Below are positions 1 to 7,780 of a DNA stretch of 64,000 nt, piece after piece. The notes under the pieces were generated by a model that made no database searches, had not been told where the DNA came from, and saw nothing but the letters and a program-made list of their open reading frames with translations. This stretch comes from QHXM01 sp032160165. Lineage in GTDB: Bacteria > Acidobacteriota > Blastocatellia > Pyrinomonadales > Pyrinomonadaceae. How positions within the stretch are numbered: position 1 is the stretch's first letter; every line of letters starts with the position of its first letter. The stretch lies in contig JAVHWA010000089.1 of NCBI GenBank assembly GCA_032160165.1, positions 1 to 64,000 of the forward strand, in the 5' to 3' direction. The position numbers and the translations under genes are program-made.

Positions 1-2
1 GC

Positions 3-191
3 GGCGAGGAGCTGGAGGCGCTCGACGTCACGAAGTTGCGCGACGTGGCCCGGCACGCAGCGGGGTGCGCCGTTTGCGAGCGCATCATCAGGGCGCTGAC
101 GCTGACCCGCGCCGTCATCCGCGAGACTGCTGGCGAACGTGCGCAGCAATTGACCCAGGCGATGGACGTCGAGCGCGTCGAGTCAATTTAG
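3..191 (+). CDS. C-terminal end of an unrecognised protein (5' partial)
   Basis: An open frame enters from the left edge of the window and stops with TAG at 189-191, giving the last 62 residues of a protein. The visible part is Arg/Ala/Glu rich and contains one CxxC pair (Cys-Ala-Val-Cys, about residues 28-31 of the fragment) in a probably helical context, ending in Glu-Ser-Ile. I do not recognise the family; a zinc-binding or anti-sigma-like helical tail is possible but unsupported. It runs into the strong hairpin at 219-268, which suits the 3' end of a real transcript. Coding potential is inferred from the absence of stops and a third-position G/C bias. Confidence 0.5.
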   Translation, partial: GEELEALDVTKLRDVARHAAGCAVCERIIRALTLTRAVIRETAGERAQQLTQAMDVERVESI

Positions 192-218
192 AAACCTGCA
201 CCCTTTTTAGAAGAAACG

Positions 219-268
219 GTGACGGGGAAGAAGAGAGCGCGGCTCTCTTCTTCCCCGTCACTTTTTTT
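219..268. terminator. Strong intrinsic terminator (20-bp perfect stem)
   Basis: Arms 219-238 and 242-261 are perfectly complementary over 20 bp around a 3-nt loop and are followed by seven T residues (262-268). On the other strand the hairpin is followed by a weaker T-rich run. It sits between the gene ending at 191 and the minus-strand remnant ending at 292, so it can serve the former on the + strand and perhaps both. Confidence 0.9.
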
Positions 269-291
269 AATCTTTACCTCTTACTTTGTCC

Positions 292-585
292 TTACCTCGC
301 CGCTTCCTCCCCGCGTGATTTTTCGACCGCCGCACGGAGCTCGTCCATCGTCGCGGTCCTGCCATGTACCGATGCGATCTTGTCCACAATGAAACCAAGC
401 GCTTTGACTCGCCCGGCGAAATGGACGGTCGTCTCGTTGGCGGCCTTGATTAAAGTGCTGCCGGCGGGTAAACCGAGCATGTCACCCTCGAACAAGATCT
501 TCTCTTTCGGTAGATAAGCCACTAACATCTCTTTCGTGGGCGGCCCGGGACCGATGTCGTGAAGTTCAACCGTGTGTTGATCATG
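292..585 (-). pseudogene. Truncated metallo-beta-lactamase-fold hydrolase, C-terminal remnant
   Basis: The minus-strand frame from about 585 down to 292 encodes roughly 95 residues that resemble the C-terminal part of MBL-fold hydrolases: a segment reading HDIGPGPPTKEMLVAYLP, then the FEGDML stretch that normally carries a metal-ligand Asp, then a GRTATMDEL tail. The zinc-binding HxHxDH signature that should lie about 100 residues upstream is missing. The frame stays open to 684, but those extra codons are read through the palindrome at 590-666, so they are not original protein. I read this as a gene whose 5' half was lost where the palindromic repeat now sits. Family membership is from motif memory and moderately sure. 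Confidence 0.6.
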
Positions 586-589
586 ACTC

Positions 590-666
590 GGGGCAGTAGC
601 CGGACCGTTAGGGAGGGCTTTGAGATGGCTAAGCGGAGCCCTCCCTAACGGTCGGGCTACTGCCCC
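590..666. repeat. Imperfect palindrome (30-nt arms, 17-nt spacer)
   Basis: Arms 590-619 and 637-666 are reverse complements with a single mismatch over 30 nt. The element abuts the broken end of the MBL-fold remnant. It is followed at 671-700 by a short direct duplication of GCAAAGTCCCC. It looks like a REP/MITE-type palindromic repeat; copy number elsewhere in the genome cannot be judged from this window. Confidence 0.75.
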
Positions 667-798
667 CGAACGCAAAGTCCCCAACTTGCAAAGTCCCCTA
701 CTTTGCCAAAGTAATCGGCCTTATGATATCTTGACGGTCTTTAAACCCTGCCGGTTTTCACGTCATCATCGGCCTATCTAGAGGAGTTGAATGTAAGT

Positions 799-2328
799 AT
801 GGCTACGCCTAATGGAAACGCGACGACTAACGGACAGAATGTCGGTCGCGTAGTGCAAATCATCGGCCCGGTGGTCGACGTCGAATTCGCGGAGGGGCAT
901 TTGCCGCCGATTTATCAGGCCATTCGCATTGTCTCTGAGGGGTTCGATGTGCCTGCGCCCATCGATGTGGTATGCGAGATTCAGCAACACCTCGGCGAGG
1001 GACGTGTCCGCGCCGTATCCATGCTTCCTACTGACGGCATGGTCCGGGGAATGTCTGCCATCGATACCGGGGGCCCCATCACCGTACCCGTCGGCGAAGG
1101 TACGCTCGGCCGCGTAATGAACGTTATCGGCGAACCGGTGGACAATCTTGGCCCGGTCAAATATGAACAAAGATACGCCATCCATCGTCATGCGCCTGAC
1201 TTTGACGAACAATCGACAGAGTTGCAGATGTTCGAAACCGGAATCAAGGTTATCGACCTCATTCAACCGTTTCTGCGAGGCGGCAAGATCGGGTTGTTCG
1301 GCGGAGCCGGAGTGGGCAAGACGGTGCTGATCATGGAATTGATCAACAACATCGCCAAGGCGCACTCAGGGTTTTCAGTTTTCGCTGGAGTTGGCGAGCG
1401 CACGCGCGAAGGTAACGACCTCCTGCGCGAAATGGTGGAGTCGAAGGTAATTAACTTCGGCGAAGCGTTCTATAAGAACTTTGAAGAGACCGGCGACTTC
1501 GACATGACCAAGGTCGACATGAAGGCCATCGAAGAGTCGAAGGTCGCGCTGATCTATGGTCAGATGACGGAACCTCCGGGCGCGCGTCTTCGGGTGGCGC
1601 TTTCCGGTTTGACTGTTGCTGAATATTTCCGAGATCAGGGGTTGGACGTGCTCCTCTTCATCGACAATATCTTTCGCTTTACGCAAGCCGGTTCGGAAGT
1701 CTCTGCCCTTCTGGGCCGCATGCCTTCAGCGGTGGGCTACCAGCCGAATCTCGCCAGTGAGATGGGCGAGATGCAGGAACGCATTACTTCCACCAAGACC
1801 GGCGCTGTCACTTCGATCCAGGCAGTCTACGTTCCCGCTGATGATTACACCGATCCCGCGCCGGCAACGACCTTCGCGCACCTCGACGCGGTCACGGCGC
1901 TTTCGCGCCAGATTGTAGAGATCGGAATTTATCCGGCGGTGGATCCGCTGGCTTCCAGCTCGCGAATTCTGGATCCGCGAATTCTGGGCGAGGAACATTA
2001 CCGAACGGCGCAGGACGTGAAGCAGGTCCTGCAGCGCTACAAAGACCTTCAGGACATTATTGCGATTCTCGGGCTGGATGAGTTATCGGACGAAGACAAG
2101 CTTACCGTTTCGAGGGCGCGCAAGATTCAACGCTTCTTTTCACAGCCGATGTTCGTAGCTGCACAGTTCACTGGACTGGAAGGCAAGTACGTCAAACTGG
2201 CTGATACGGTGCGGGGCTTCCGCGAGATCGTCGACGGTAAGCACGATGATTTGCCCGAACAGGCGTTTTTCATGGTCGGCACCATCGAGGAAGCACAGGA
2301 GCGAGCACGCACACTAGCGGCGGCGTGA
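799..2328 (+). CDS. atpD: F0F1 ATP synthase subunit beta
   Basis: Catalytic beta subunit of the F1 head, hydrolysing or making ATP. The 509-residue product has the Walker A loop GGAGVGKT near residue 168, the ALSGLTVAEYFRD and LFIDNIFRFTQAGSE segments, and a DELSDED version of the DELSEED lever near residue 427. It is about 30 residues longer than typical, mainly by an N-terminal Asn/Thr/Gly-rich tail. I chose ATG 799 because GAGGAG (781-786) lies 12 nt upstream; a TTG at 787 is too close to that site, and ATG 791 opens a two-codon frame. atpC follows after 153 nt of repeats, but atpA, atpG, atpH and the F0 genes are not nearby, so this is a separate atpDC unit. A TTGACG at 731-736 might be a -35 box; no convincing -10 was found. 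Confidence 0.97.
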   Translation: MATPNGNATTNGQNVGRVVQIIGPVVDVEFAEGHLPPIYQAIRIVSEGFDVPAPIDVVCEIQQHLGEGRVRAVSMLPTDGMVRGMSAIDTGGPITVPVGEGTLGRVMNVIGEPVDNLGPVKYEQRYAIHRHAPDFDEQSTELQMFETGIKVIDLIQPFLRGGKIGLFGGAGVGKTVLIMELINNIAKAHSGFSVFAGVGERTREGNDLLREMVESKVINFGEAFYKNFEETGDFDMTKVDMKAIEESKVALIYGQMTEPPGARLRVALSGLTVAEYFRDQGLDVLLFIDNIFRFTQAGSEVSALLGRMPSAVGYQPNLASEMGEMQERITSTKTGAVTSIQAVYVPADDYTDPAPATTFAHLDAVTALSRQIVEIGIYPAVDPLASSSRILDPRILGEEHYRTAQDVKQVLQRYKDLQDIIAILGLDELSDEDKLTVSRARKIQRFFSQPMFVAAQFTGLEGKYVKLADTVRGFREIVDGKHDDLPEQAFFMVGTIEEAQERARTLAAA

Positions 2329-2335
2329 GAGGAGT

Positions 2336-2472
2336 AAGGACTGAGGAGTCAGAATTCAGGACTCGGAACTCAGAAGTCTGAACTCGAAACTCGAAACTCG
2401 AAACTCGAAACTTTTGAAGTGTTCTCATTCTGAGTCCTGAGTCCTGACTCCTGACTCCTGAATTCTGAATTC
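2336..2472. repeat. Heptamer-type tandem repeats in inverted arrangement
   Basis: Between atpD and atpC the sequence consists almost wholly of 7-nt units such as AACTCGA and GACTCCT. The left half (about 2338-2372) is complementary to much of the right half (about 2430-2472), and the centre holds four direct copies of the AACTCGA type. The transcript would fold into a long imperfect hairpin between two cotranscribed genes. The same style of repeat occurs at several other intergenic sites in the window. Confidence 0.8.
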
Positions 2473-2481
2473 CCTTTCGTT

Positions 2482-2904
2482 ATGCCCGATCAAATCAAAT
2501 TAGATGTCGTCACACCTGAACGTCGGGTCCTCTCAGAATCGGTGGATTCGGTAAATGTCCCCGCCATGAATGGCGAGCTCGGCATTCTGCCCGGACACAC
2601 GCCACTCATATCTCAACTTCAAACGGGCGTCCTTTCTTATGTTCAGGGCGGAACTGCACACCGGCTTCATGTCTCCGGGGGATTCATCGAGGTGAACGAG
2701 GACCAAGTTTCGGTGCTCGCGGAAATCGCGGAGCATCCGGAAGAGATAGACGCCGCCCGCGCCCGCCTCGCCCGTGAACACGCTGAGAAAACGCTGGGCT
2801 CGTTCAGCGGAACTGAGGAAGACTTCGAGGTCGCTCGCGCACGCCTGGAGCGCTCCGTCGTTCGCCTGCAAATTTCTACCGGCGCCCCAAACATCATGTC
2901 GTAA
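2482..2904 (+). CDS. atpC: F0F1 ATP synthase subunit epsilon
   Basis: Central-stalk epsilon subunit that couples rotation and inhibits hydrolysis. The 140-residue product starts with the beta-sandwich typical of the family (LDVVTPERRVLSE, then PAMNGELGILPGHTPLI and a VSGGFIEV segment) followed by the two-helix C-terminal domain (about residues 85-130, alternating Ala/Arg/Glu). Length is normal. It is the second gene of the atpDC unit; the two subunits contact each other in F1. No strong ribosome-binding site precedes the ATG because the repeat region runs almost up to it. Confidence 0.95.
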   Translation: MPDQIKLDVVTPERRVLSESVDSVNVPAMNGELGILPGHTPLISQLQTGVLSYVQGGTAHRLHVSGGFIEVNEDQVSVLAEIAEHPEEIDAARARLAREHAEKTLGSFSGTEEDFEVARARLERSVVRLQISTGAPNIMS

Positions 2905-3122
2905 CCAGTCGCGCAGCCCGTTAGATTGCGAACGCAAACTAACAGTCTACGTTCCGCTTTCTGCGGGCGTATCATCCTTGAAACACCAGCCCGAAGACGG
3001 TATGATGCCTCTCAATCTGCCGGGCAATTTAAGCAAACTACCGAACGTCCGGGCCGACGCTGTCGTATAACAAATGGCCGCTGGATTCAGCGGATCTGGT
3101 TACATTGGATCGAGGTAAAAAC

Positions 3123-4097
3123 GTGGCTACCGTCATCGATGATTCACAACGGCAAAAATTGTTGGAACGACGCGGGCGATTGCATGCCTCGGTCTCATCT
3201 CCCGGCTTTGATAGTGAGCTGACACGGTTGCTCGAAGAGGTCGATTCCGCCCTCGAGCGCATGGACAATGGGTCTTACGGATTGTGCGAGGTCTGCCACG
3301 ATCCGATCGAGCCGGAGCGATTACTTGCCGATCCGGTCGTTCGCTTCTGTTTGGGCGATCTCACACAACGTCAACAGTCCGCCCTCCAGGAGGACCTTGA
3401 ACTCGCCGTACAGATTCAGCGCGGGCTTTTGCCGCCGGCACACATCGAAGAGGGCGCATGGAATATTGCTTACCATTACGAGCCGGTCGGTTTTGTCGGC
3501 GGAGATTACTGCGATCTGATCAGGTCCAACGGGGATTTGTATTTCGTACTGGGAGACGTTTCGGGAAAAGGGATGGCGGCATCGCTCCTGATGTCGAATT
3601 TGCAGGCCATGTTTCGCGCGCTGGTTCCGCTTGGACTGTCTCTCGACAAATTGATGGAGCGCGCCAGCCGTTTGTTTTGCGAGAACACGCTATCCACGCA
3701 CTTTGCTACCCTCGTCTGCGGAAAGGCCAGTGCGAATGGCGAAATCGAGCTTTGCAATGCCGGCCATCTGCCGCCACTCCTGTTGCGCGAGGGCAAGTGC
3801 GAGTCGCTGGACGCGACTGGGCTGCCTGTGGGAATGTTCTGCGACGAACACTTTGCGACGAACAAGGTGAAACTCGGTTCCGGCGATACGCTGTTGCTCT
3901 ATACGGACGGCGTGACCGAAACACTCGATCTTACCGGAGCAGAATATGGAGTCGAGCGGCTCATGAAAGCGATAGACATTCCTATTTCATCGCGGCCTGC
4001 GGCGCTAATCGACGCTTGCGTCACTTCCCTGGTTGATTTTCGTGGCGAGGGAGACACGGCGGACGACTTGACGATCATGGCGATCAAGTACGTCTGA
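3123..4097 (+). CDS. DksA-type zinc finger fused to SpoIIE/RsbU-type PP2C phosphatase
   Basis: Predicted cytoplasmic serine/threonine phosphatase of the SpoIIE/RsbU kind, usually acting in partner-switching control of sigma factors. The first ~85 of 324 residues resemble a DksA/TraR finger: a helical region, then YGLCEVC, IEPERLLADP and RFCLGD near residues 52-80; the fourth cysteine is replaced by Asp, so zinc binding may be altered. A coiled linker (LQEDLELAVQIQRGLLPP) leads into the phosphatase with GGDYCDL (~126), DVSGKG (~145), GHLPPL, YTDGVTE (~260) and DDLTIM, which supply the metal-binding acidic residues. GTG 3123 is chosen because GAGG lies 7 nt upstream; a TTG at 3105 lacks one. 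It stands alone with no anti-sigma or antagonist gene beside it. Confidence 0.88.
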   Translation: MATVIDDSQRQKLLERRGRLHASVSSPGFDSELTRLLEEVDSALERMDNGSYGLCEVCHDPIEPERLLADPVVRFCLGDLTQRQQSALQEDLELAVQIQRGLLPPAHIEEGAWNIAYHYEPVGFVGGDYCDLIRSNGDLYFVLGDVSGKGMAASLLMSNLQAMFRALVPLGLSLDKLMERASRLFCENTLSTHFATLVCGKASANGEIELCNAGHLPPLLLREGKCESLDATGLPVGMFCDEHFATNKVKLGSGDTLLLYTDGVTETLDLTGAEYGVERLMKAIDIPISSRPAALIDACVTSLVDFRGEGDTADDLTIMAIKYV

Positions 4098-4111
4098 GGT
4101 CGCGCGGCGGG

Positions 4112-4861
4112 CTAACGACCGGCGATGGCGGCGCGCATGTCGCTTACCGCACGTTCGAGGCCTGTAAAGATCGCGTGAGAGACGATGTTGTGGCCAATAT
4201 TGAATTCGGTGATCTCTTCTATCTTTGCGACGGCGCCAACGTTTCTATACGTCAGGCCGTGCCCAGCGGCGACTCGCATGCCGTATTGCATGGCCAGAGT
4301 TGCGGCTTCGCGCATGCGCCTCAGCTCATGAGCGGCGCGCATCGCACCTTCGCTATGGGCAGCTCCGGCACCCAACGTTATCCCAGCATACTCTGCAGTG
4401 CATAATTCCACCTGCTGCGCTCCGACTTCCCGCGCGGCTTCTATTTGCGCCCCTTCCGGGTCGATAAAAAGACTGCTGATGATCCCGCCTTCCCTCAATC
4501 GATGGACAGCTGCTCGGACGATTGAAAGGTTTGCACGAACGTCAAGGCCGCCTTCGGTCGTGATCTCTTTTGGGTTTTCTGCGACCAGCGTCACGGCGTC
4601 GGGGTGGACCTCAAGGGCGATCTTGATCATCTCCTCCGTGGCCGCCATCTCAACGTTGAGATAAGTCGTCACCACCTGTCGCAAGGCATGAAGGTCCGCA
4701 TCTTGTATATGCCGGCGATCTCCGCGCAGATGAACAGTGATGCCGTCGGCGCCGGCGGCCTCGCAGATCATCGCCGCGGCAACTACACTCGGCTCGGGAG
4801 CGCGCCGTGCCTGACGCACTGTTGCGACATGATCGATGTTTACATTGAGTCGCGCAGTCAT
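4112..4861 (-). CDS. pdxJ: Pyridoxine 5'-phosphate synthase
   Basis: Last step of the DXP-dependent vitamin B6 pathway: condenses 3-amino-2-oxopropyl phosphate with 1-deoxyxylulose 5-phosphate to pyridoxine 5'-phosphate. The 249-residue product shows the PdxJ signatures LNVNIDHVATVRQARR at the N-terminus, GADGITVHLRGDRRHIQD, LNVEMAATEEM, the VTLVAENPKEITTEGGLD segment and GHGLTYRNV near the C-terminus. Length is normal for this TIM-barrel family. The upstream glycosyltransferase gene ends 12 nt before its start, so the two are probably cotranscribed although functionally unrelated. Confidence 0.96.
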   Translation of the reverse strand: MTARLNVNIDHVATVRQARRAPEPSVVAAAMICEAAGADGITVHLRGDRRHIQDADLHALRQVVTTYLNVEMAATEEMIKIALEVHPDAVTLVAENPKEITTEGGLDVRANLSIVRAAVHRLREGGIISSLFIDPEGAQIEAAREVGAQQVELCTAEYAGITLGAGAAHSEGAMRAAHELRRMREAATLAMQYGMRVAAGHGLTYRNVGAVAKIEEITEFNIGHNIVSHAIFTGLERAVSDMRAAIAGR

Positions 4862-4873
4862 ACGTGCAATTTC

Positions 4874-5737
4874 TCAATCCCCAGTATCCGCATTGAATGA
4901 GCTTGCGCGCTGTCGCGGAACTTCGGCGTCGGTCATTGGCGAGCCGGAACTGTGCAGCGCCCGCTCAATGTCTTTCGCGCCCACGCGCGCCGCGACAATG
5001 GCGGCGTCATACACACCGCGTCTGACGCGACGGCGGATCGTACGGACCTCTTCAAGCAGCCTTGGAGTATCGCGCAATACGCTCAGCTTGCTTCCTTCGT
5101 TATGGTCCCATCGAACGGCGATCTCCTTCAATCGCAGCTCCGCAAGGTAAGCGACATAGAGATACTCCACGTCGAAACCGAAGCGTTCGATGGTGGCGGC
5201 CTCGACAATCGGCCGGCAGACATCCATTCGAAAAGCCTTGAACCCGCATTGTGTGTCCCAGAATGGAAGTCCGGTTGCGAGTCGGACGATTAGATTGATG
5301 ATTCGCCCTCCCTGTTCCCGTCTCCACGGCTGATGAACGCCGATCAGATTGCGGTCCAGCGCGCGCGACCCAAAGGTCAAATCGTATTGCCCGCTCTCGA
5401 TTGGGTTGACCAGCTTCGGCACCTCTGTGATAGGCGTCGACAGGTCAGCATCGGAAAAAAGGGCGATTGGCGCGCGGGCGGCCAGCAGGCCGGTTCGCAC
5501 GACGTAGCCCTTTCCGCGATTCGGTTGAATTCGGATGGCCTTGGCCCCGACCTTACCGGCTTCGGCGAATGTCTCTTCTGCAACATCCGCAGTGTGATCG
5601 CTCGAGCCGTCATCGACAACAATAACCTCGCTGTTGGGGATGTTTTTGTTCAGGTACTCAAAAACCGTTCGCAACGTCCCGCCAAGGCGGGCCGATTCGT
5701 TGAACGCGGGAATAACGATGGACAGCGAGATAGACAT
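4874..5737 (-). CDS. Family 2 glycosyltransferase (dolichyl/polyprenyl-phosphate glucosyltransferase-like)
   Basis: Transfers a sugar from a nucleotide donor, most likely to polyprenyl phosphate at the cytoplasmic face of the membrane. The 287-residue product begins SIVIPAFNESARLGGTL, then EVIVVDDGSSDHTADVA, PNRGKGYVVRTGLL and FSDADLSTPITEVPKL, the GT-A fold with its metal-binding DxD-type Asp pair; QCGFKAFR and FGFDVEYLY are typical of the DPG synthase-like branch. There is no C-terminal membrane domain; the last 50 residues are basic and then disordered. It leads a two-gene unit with pdxJ. The sugar and acceptor cannot be told from sequence. Confidence 0.88.
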   Translation of the reverse strand: MSISLSIVIPAFNESARLGGTLRTVFEYLNKNIPNSEVIVVDDGSSDHTADVAEETFAEAGKVGAKAIRIQPNRGKGYVVRTGLLAARAPIALFSDADLSTPITEVPKLVNPIESGQYDLTFGSRALDRNLIGVHQPWRREQGGRIINLIVRLATGLPFWDTQCGFKAFRMDVCRPIVEAATIERFGFDVEYLYVAYLAELRLKEIAVRWDHNEGSKLSVLRDTPRLLEEVRTIRRRVRRGVYDAAIVAARVGAKDIERALHSSGSPMTDAEVPRQRASSFNADTGD

Positions 5738-5941
5738 CGGAAGAAGATTTCAGATCTTAGATTTTAGTTTGCATGTTTGAGTTGCAACTCTCTGGGGTTC
5801 TGTTTTTCACCTTAAACGTCAAACCTGAAACCTGCAACTAGTCCCAGCTTCCGGTCCTTTCGGCGACGCGCCGACGGCTATGTTATATTGCCGTTGGCGA
5901 ACACAATCGGTCCTGTTTCGAGTAGAGTTTTGGAGAATAGC

Positions 5942-7657
5942 ATGACCAGTAAATTCGGCATAGTTGCGCTGGCGGTGATCATATCCGCAACCATCGCCGG
6001 AGGCGTGGTCGACGTCTTCAAGCGACGCGCTCCCAGGGCCACCCGGACAGACAAGACGGTGGCCAGCGCCGACATTACCGAGGATTATCAGGAGGGAGTG
6101 GAAGTGATCGGCAACGAGTATGCCGGTGACGTCGATTATGAAAGGGCCACGCAAGCAGCGATTCAGGGAATGCTTTCCGCGCTCGACCCTCACTCGCTCT
6201 TCTTCCCGCGGGCCGAATTCACCAAACTGAAAGAGGACCAGGATTCGCGTCTGATCGGGATCGGCGTGACCATACTGCGACATCGCGACGGCGTTTACGT
6301 TCAGTCGGCAGTCCAGAACACACCCGCGGCACGTGCTGGACTCCGATATGGCGATCGCATCGTCGAGGTCGACGGAAAAGACGCGCGAGATTGGACGGGC
6401 GACCAGGTGTCGAAGAATGTGCGAGGCGAGCGAGGCGAGCCGGTCAAGGTCAAGATCGAGCGCGCCGGCTCGCCGGTGCCAATCACCTATACCATCATTC
6501 GCGAATCGGTCCCGCTGCCCTCTATTCGCAACGCTTATATGATCAAACCCGGCACGGGGTATATAGGGCTGACCGGCGGCTTTCAGCACACCACGGCCGA
6601 CGAACTTCATGAAGCCGTCACTCGTCTCAAATCGCAGGGTATGCACCAGGTGGTGCTCGACCTTCGCGGAAATCCCGGCGGGCTGTTGGATCAGGCCATC
6701 GAAGTTTCCAGCGAGTTTCTGCCACGCGGCCAGGTGATCGTTTCCGTTCATGGACGTGTGGAGTACAGAGAGCCATATTACTATCGCTCTAGCGGGACTG
6801 ATCCGGAAGACTTTCCCCTGGTCGTGCTCATCAATCACAACACCGCTTCGGCTTCAGAGATCGTCGCCGGTGCAATTCAGGACCTTGGACGTGGATTGAT
6901 CATCGGGCAGACAAGCTTTGGAAAGGGGCTTGTACAGCGCGTATTCCAACTGCCATTCGGAACGGGATTGACACTGACGACCGCGAAGTACTTTACGCCT
7001 TATGGTCGTTCGCTTCAGCGCGATTACTCGAGCGGCTCGTTCTACGATTATTACGTTCGACATGATGAGGAAGTCGCTTCGCCTTCGAAGTCTCAACGCG
7101 CCCCCGCTCAAGCCGCAATCGACCCGGCGATCGCGCAACCGACGCCCGTATCCACGCCGCCACCACCAACCGGACCTGCCGTTACCACAGCGGCCGGCCG
7201 CGTCTTCTACGGCGGCGGGGGAATCACTCCGGACATTGATATCAAGCCGCTTGAGATCACTCCAATTCGCGGGCGAATCGCCGAGGCAGCATTCTTCTTC
7301 ACTCGTGAGCTCGCGGCCGGACAGCTCCCCGGGCTCGATGCCTATCGCGTGGAGAAAACAGACTATGGCCACGTCCTGCGGCCGGGAGATTTTCCCATAA
7401 CCGATCGAGTTGTAGAGGCCTTTCGAGAGTTCGTCCAGCGCGATGGCAAACTTGGAATTCTGCCCGGTCAGATCGAAGCCGAGATCGAGTTCGTAAAGCT
7501 GCGCATTCGCGACGAGATCGTGACTGCCGCTTTTGCGACCGACGCCGGTGCGCAAGTCCTGATCGATAGCGATCCGCAGGTACTGCGCGCAGTGGAAGCG
7601 CTCCCCGAAGCCAAGCGGCTGGCGGAGAGCGTTCGTAACGGTCACTCTCAAGGCTAA
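5942..7657 (+). CDS. S41 family C-terminal processing peptidase with PDZ domain
   Basis: Exported or membrane-anchored serine protease of the CtpA/Prc type. The 571-residue product has an N-terminal hydrophobic segment (residues 5-25), an S41 N-terminal helical part ending LDPHSLFF, a PDZ domain (~95-170, with GIGVTI and GLRYGDRIVEVDG), and the protease core with LDLRGNPGGLLDQA, the serine motif NHNTASASEIV and the lysine motif SFGKGLVQ. A Pro/Ala-rich insert (~380-420) precedes GGGGITPDI and a helical C-terminal domain that is longer than in minimal CtpA proteins. ATG 5942 is preceded by GGAG at 5932-5935, so an upstream in-frame TTG at 5888 is rejected. It is monocistronic. Confidence 0.94.
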   Translation: MTSKFGIVALAVIISATIAGGVVDVFKRRAPRATRTDKTVASADITEDYQEGVEVIGNEYAGDVDYERATQAAIQGMLSALDPHSLFFPRAEFTKLKEDQDSRLIGIGVTILRHRDGVYVQSAVQNTPAARAGLRYGDRIVEVDGKDARDWTGDQVSKNVRGERGEPVKVKIERAGSPVPITYTIIRESVPLPSIRNAYMIKPGTGYIGLTGGFQHTTADELHEAVTRLKSQGMHQVVLDLRGNPGGLLDQAIEVSSEFLPRGQVIVSVHGRVEYREPYYYRSSGTDPEDFPLVVLINHNTASASEIVAGAIQDLGRGLIIGQTSFGKGLVQRVFQLPFGTGLTLTTAKYFTPYGRSLQRDYSSGSFYDYYVRHDEEVASPSKSQRAPAQAAIDPAIAQPTPVSTPPPPTGPAVTTAAGRVFYGGGGITPDIDIKPLEITPIRGRIAEAAFFFTRELAAGQLPGLDAYRVEKTDYGHVLRPGDFPITDRVVEAFREFVQRDGKLGILPGQIEAEIEFVKLRIRDEIVTAAFATDAGAQVLIDSDPQVLRAVEALPEAKRLAESVRNGHSQG

Positions 7658-7780
7658 GCTCCAACGCCCAAAAGGCTCGGACCCCACTGACCGATTAAGC
7701 ATCATCACTGCCGAACAACGTCGTCATCACAATTACTCAGAAAACGATCTACGTCATCTCGACAACTGAGGTTATCGACC

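Noticed and set aside
5819..6838. 339-codon minus-strand frame opposite the S41 peptidase
   Set aside because: Antisense to an unambiguous PDZ-S41 protease; no domain signal.
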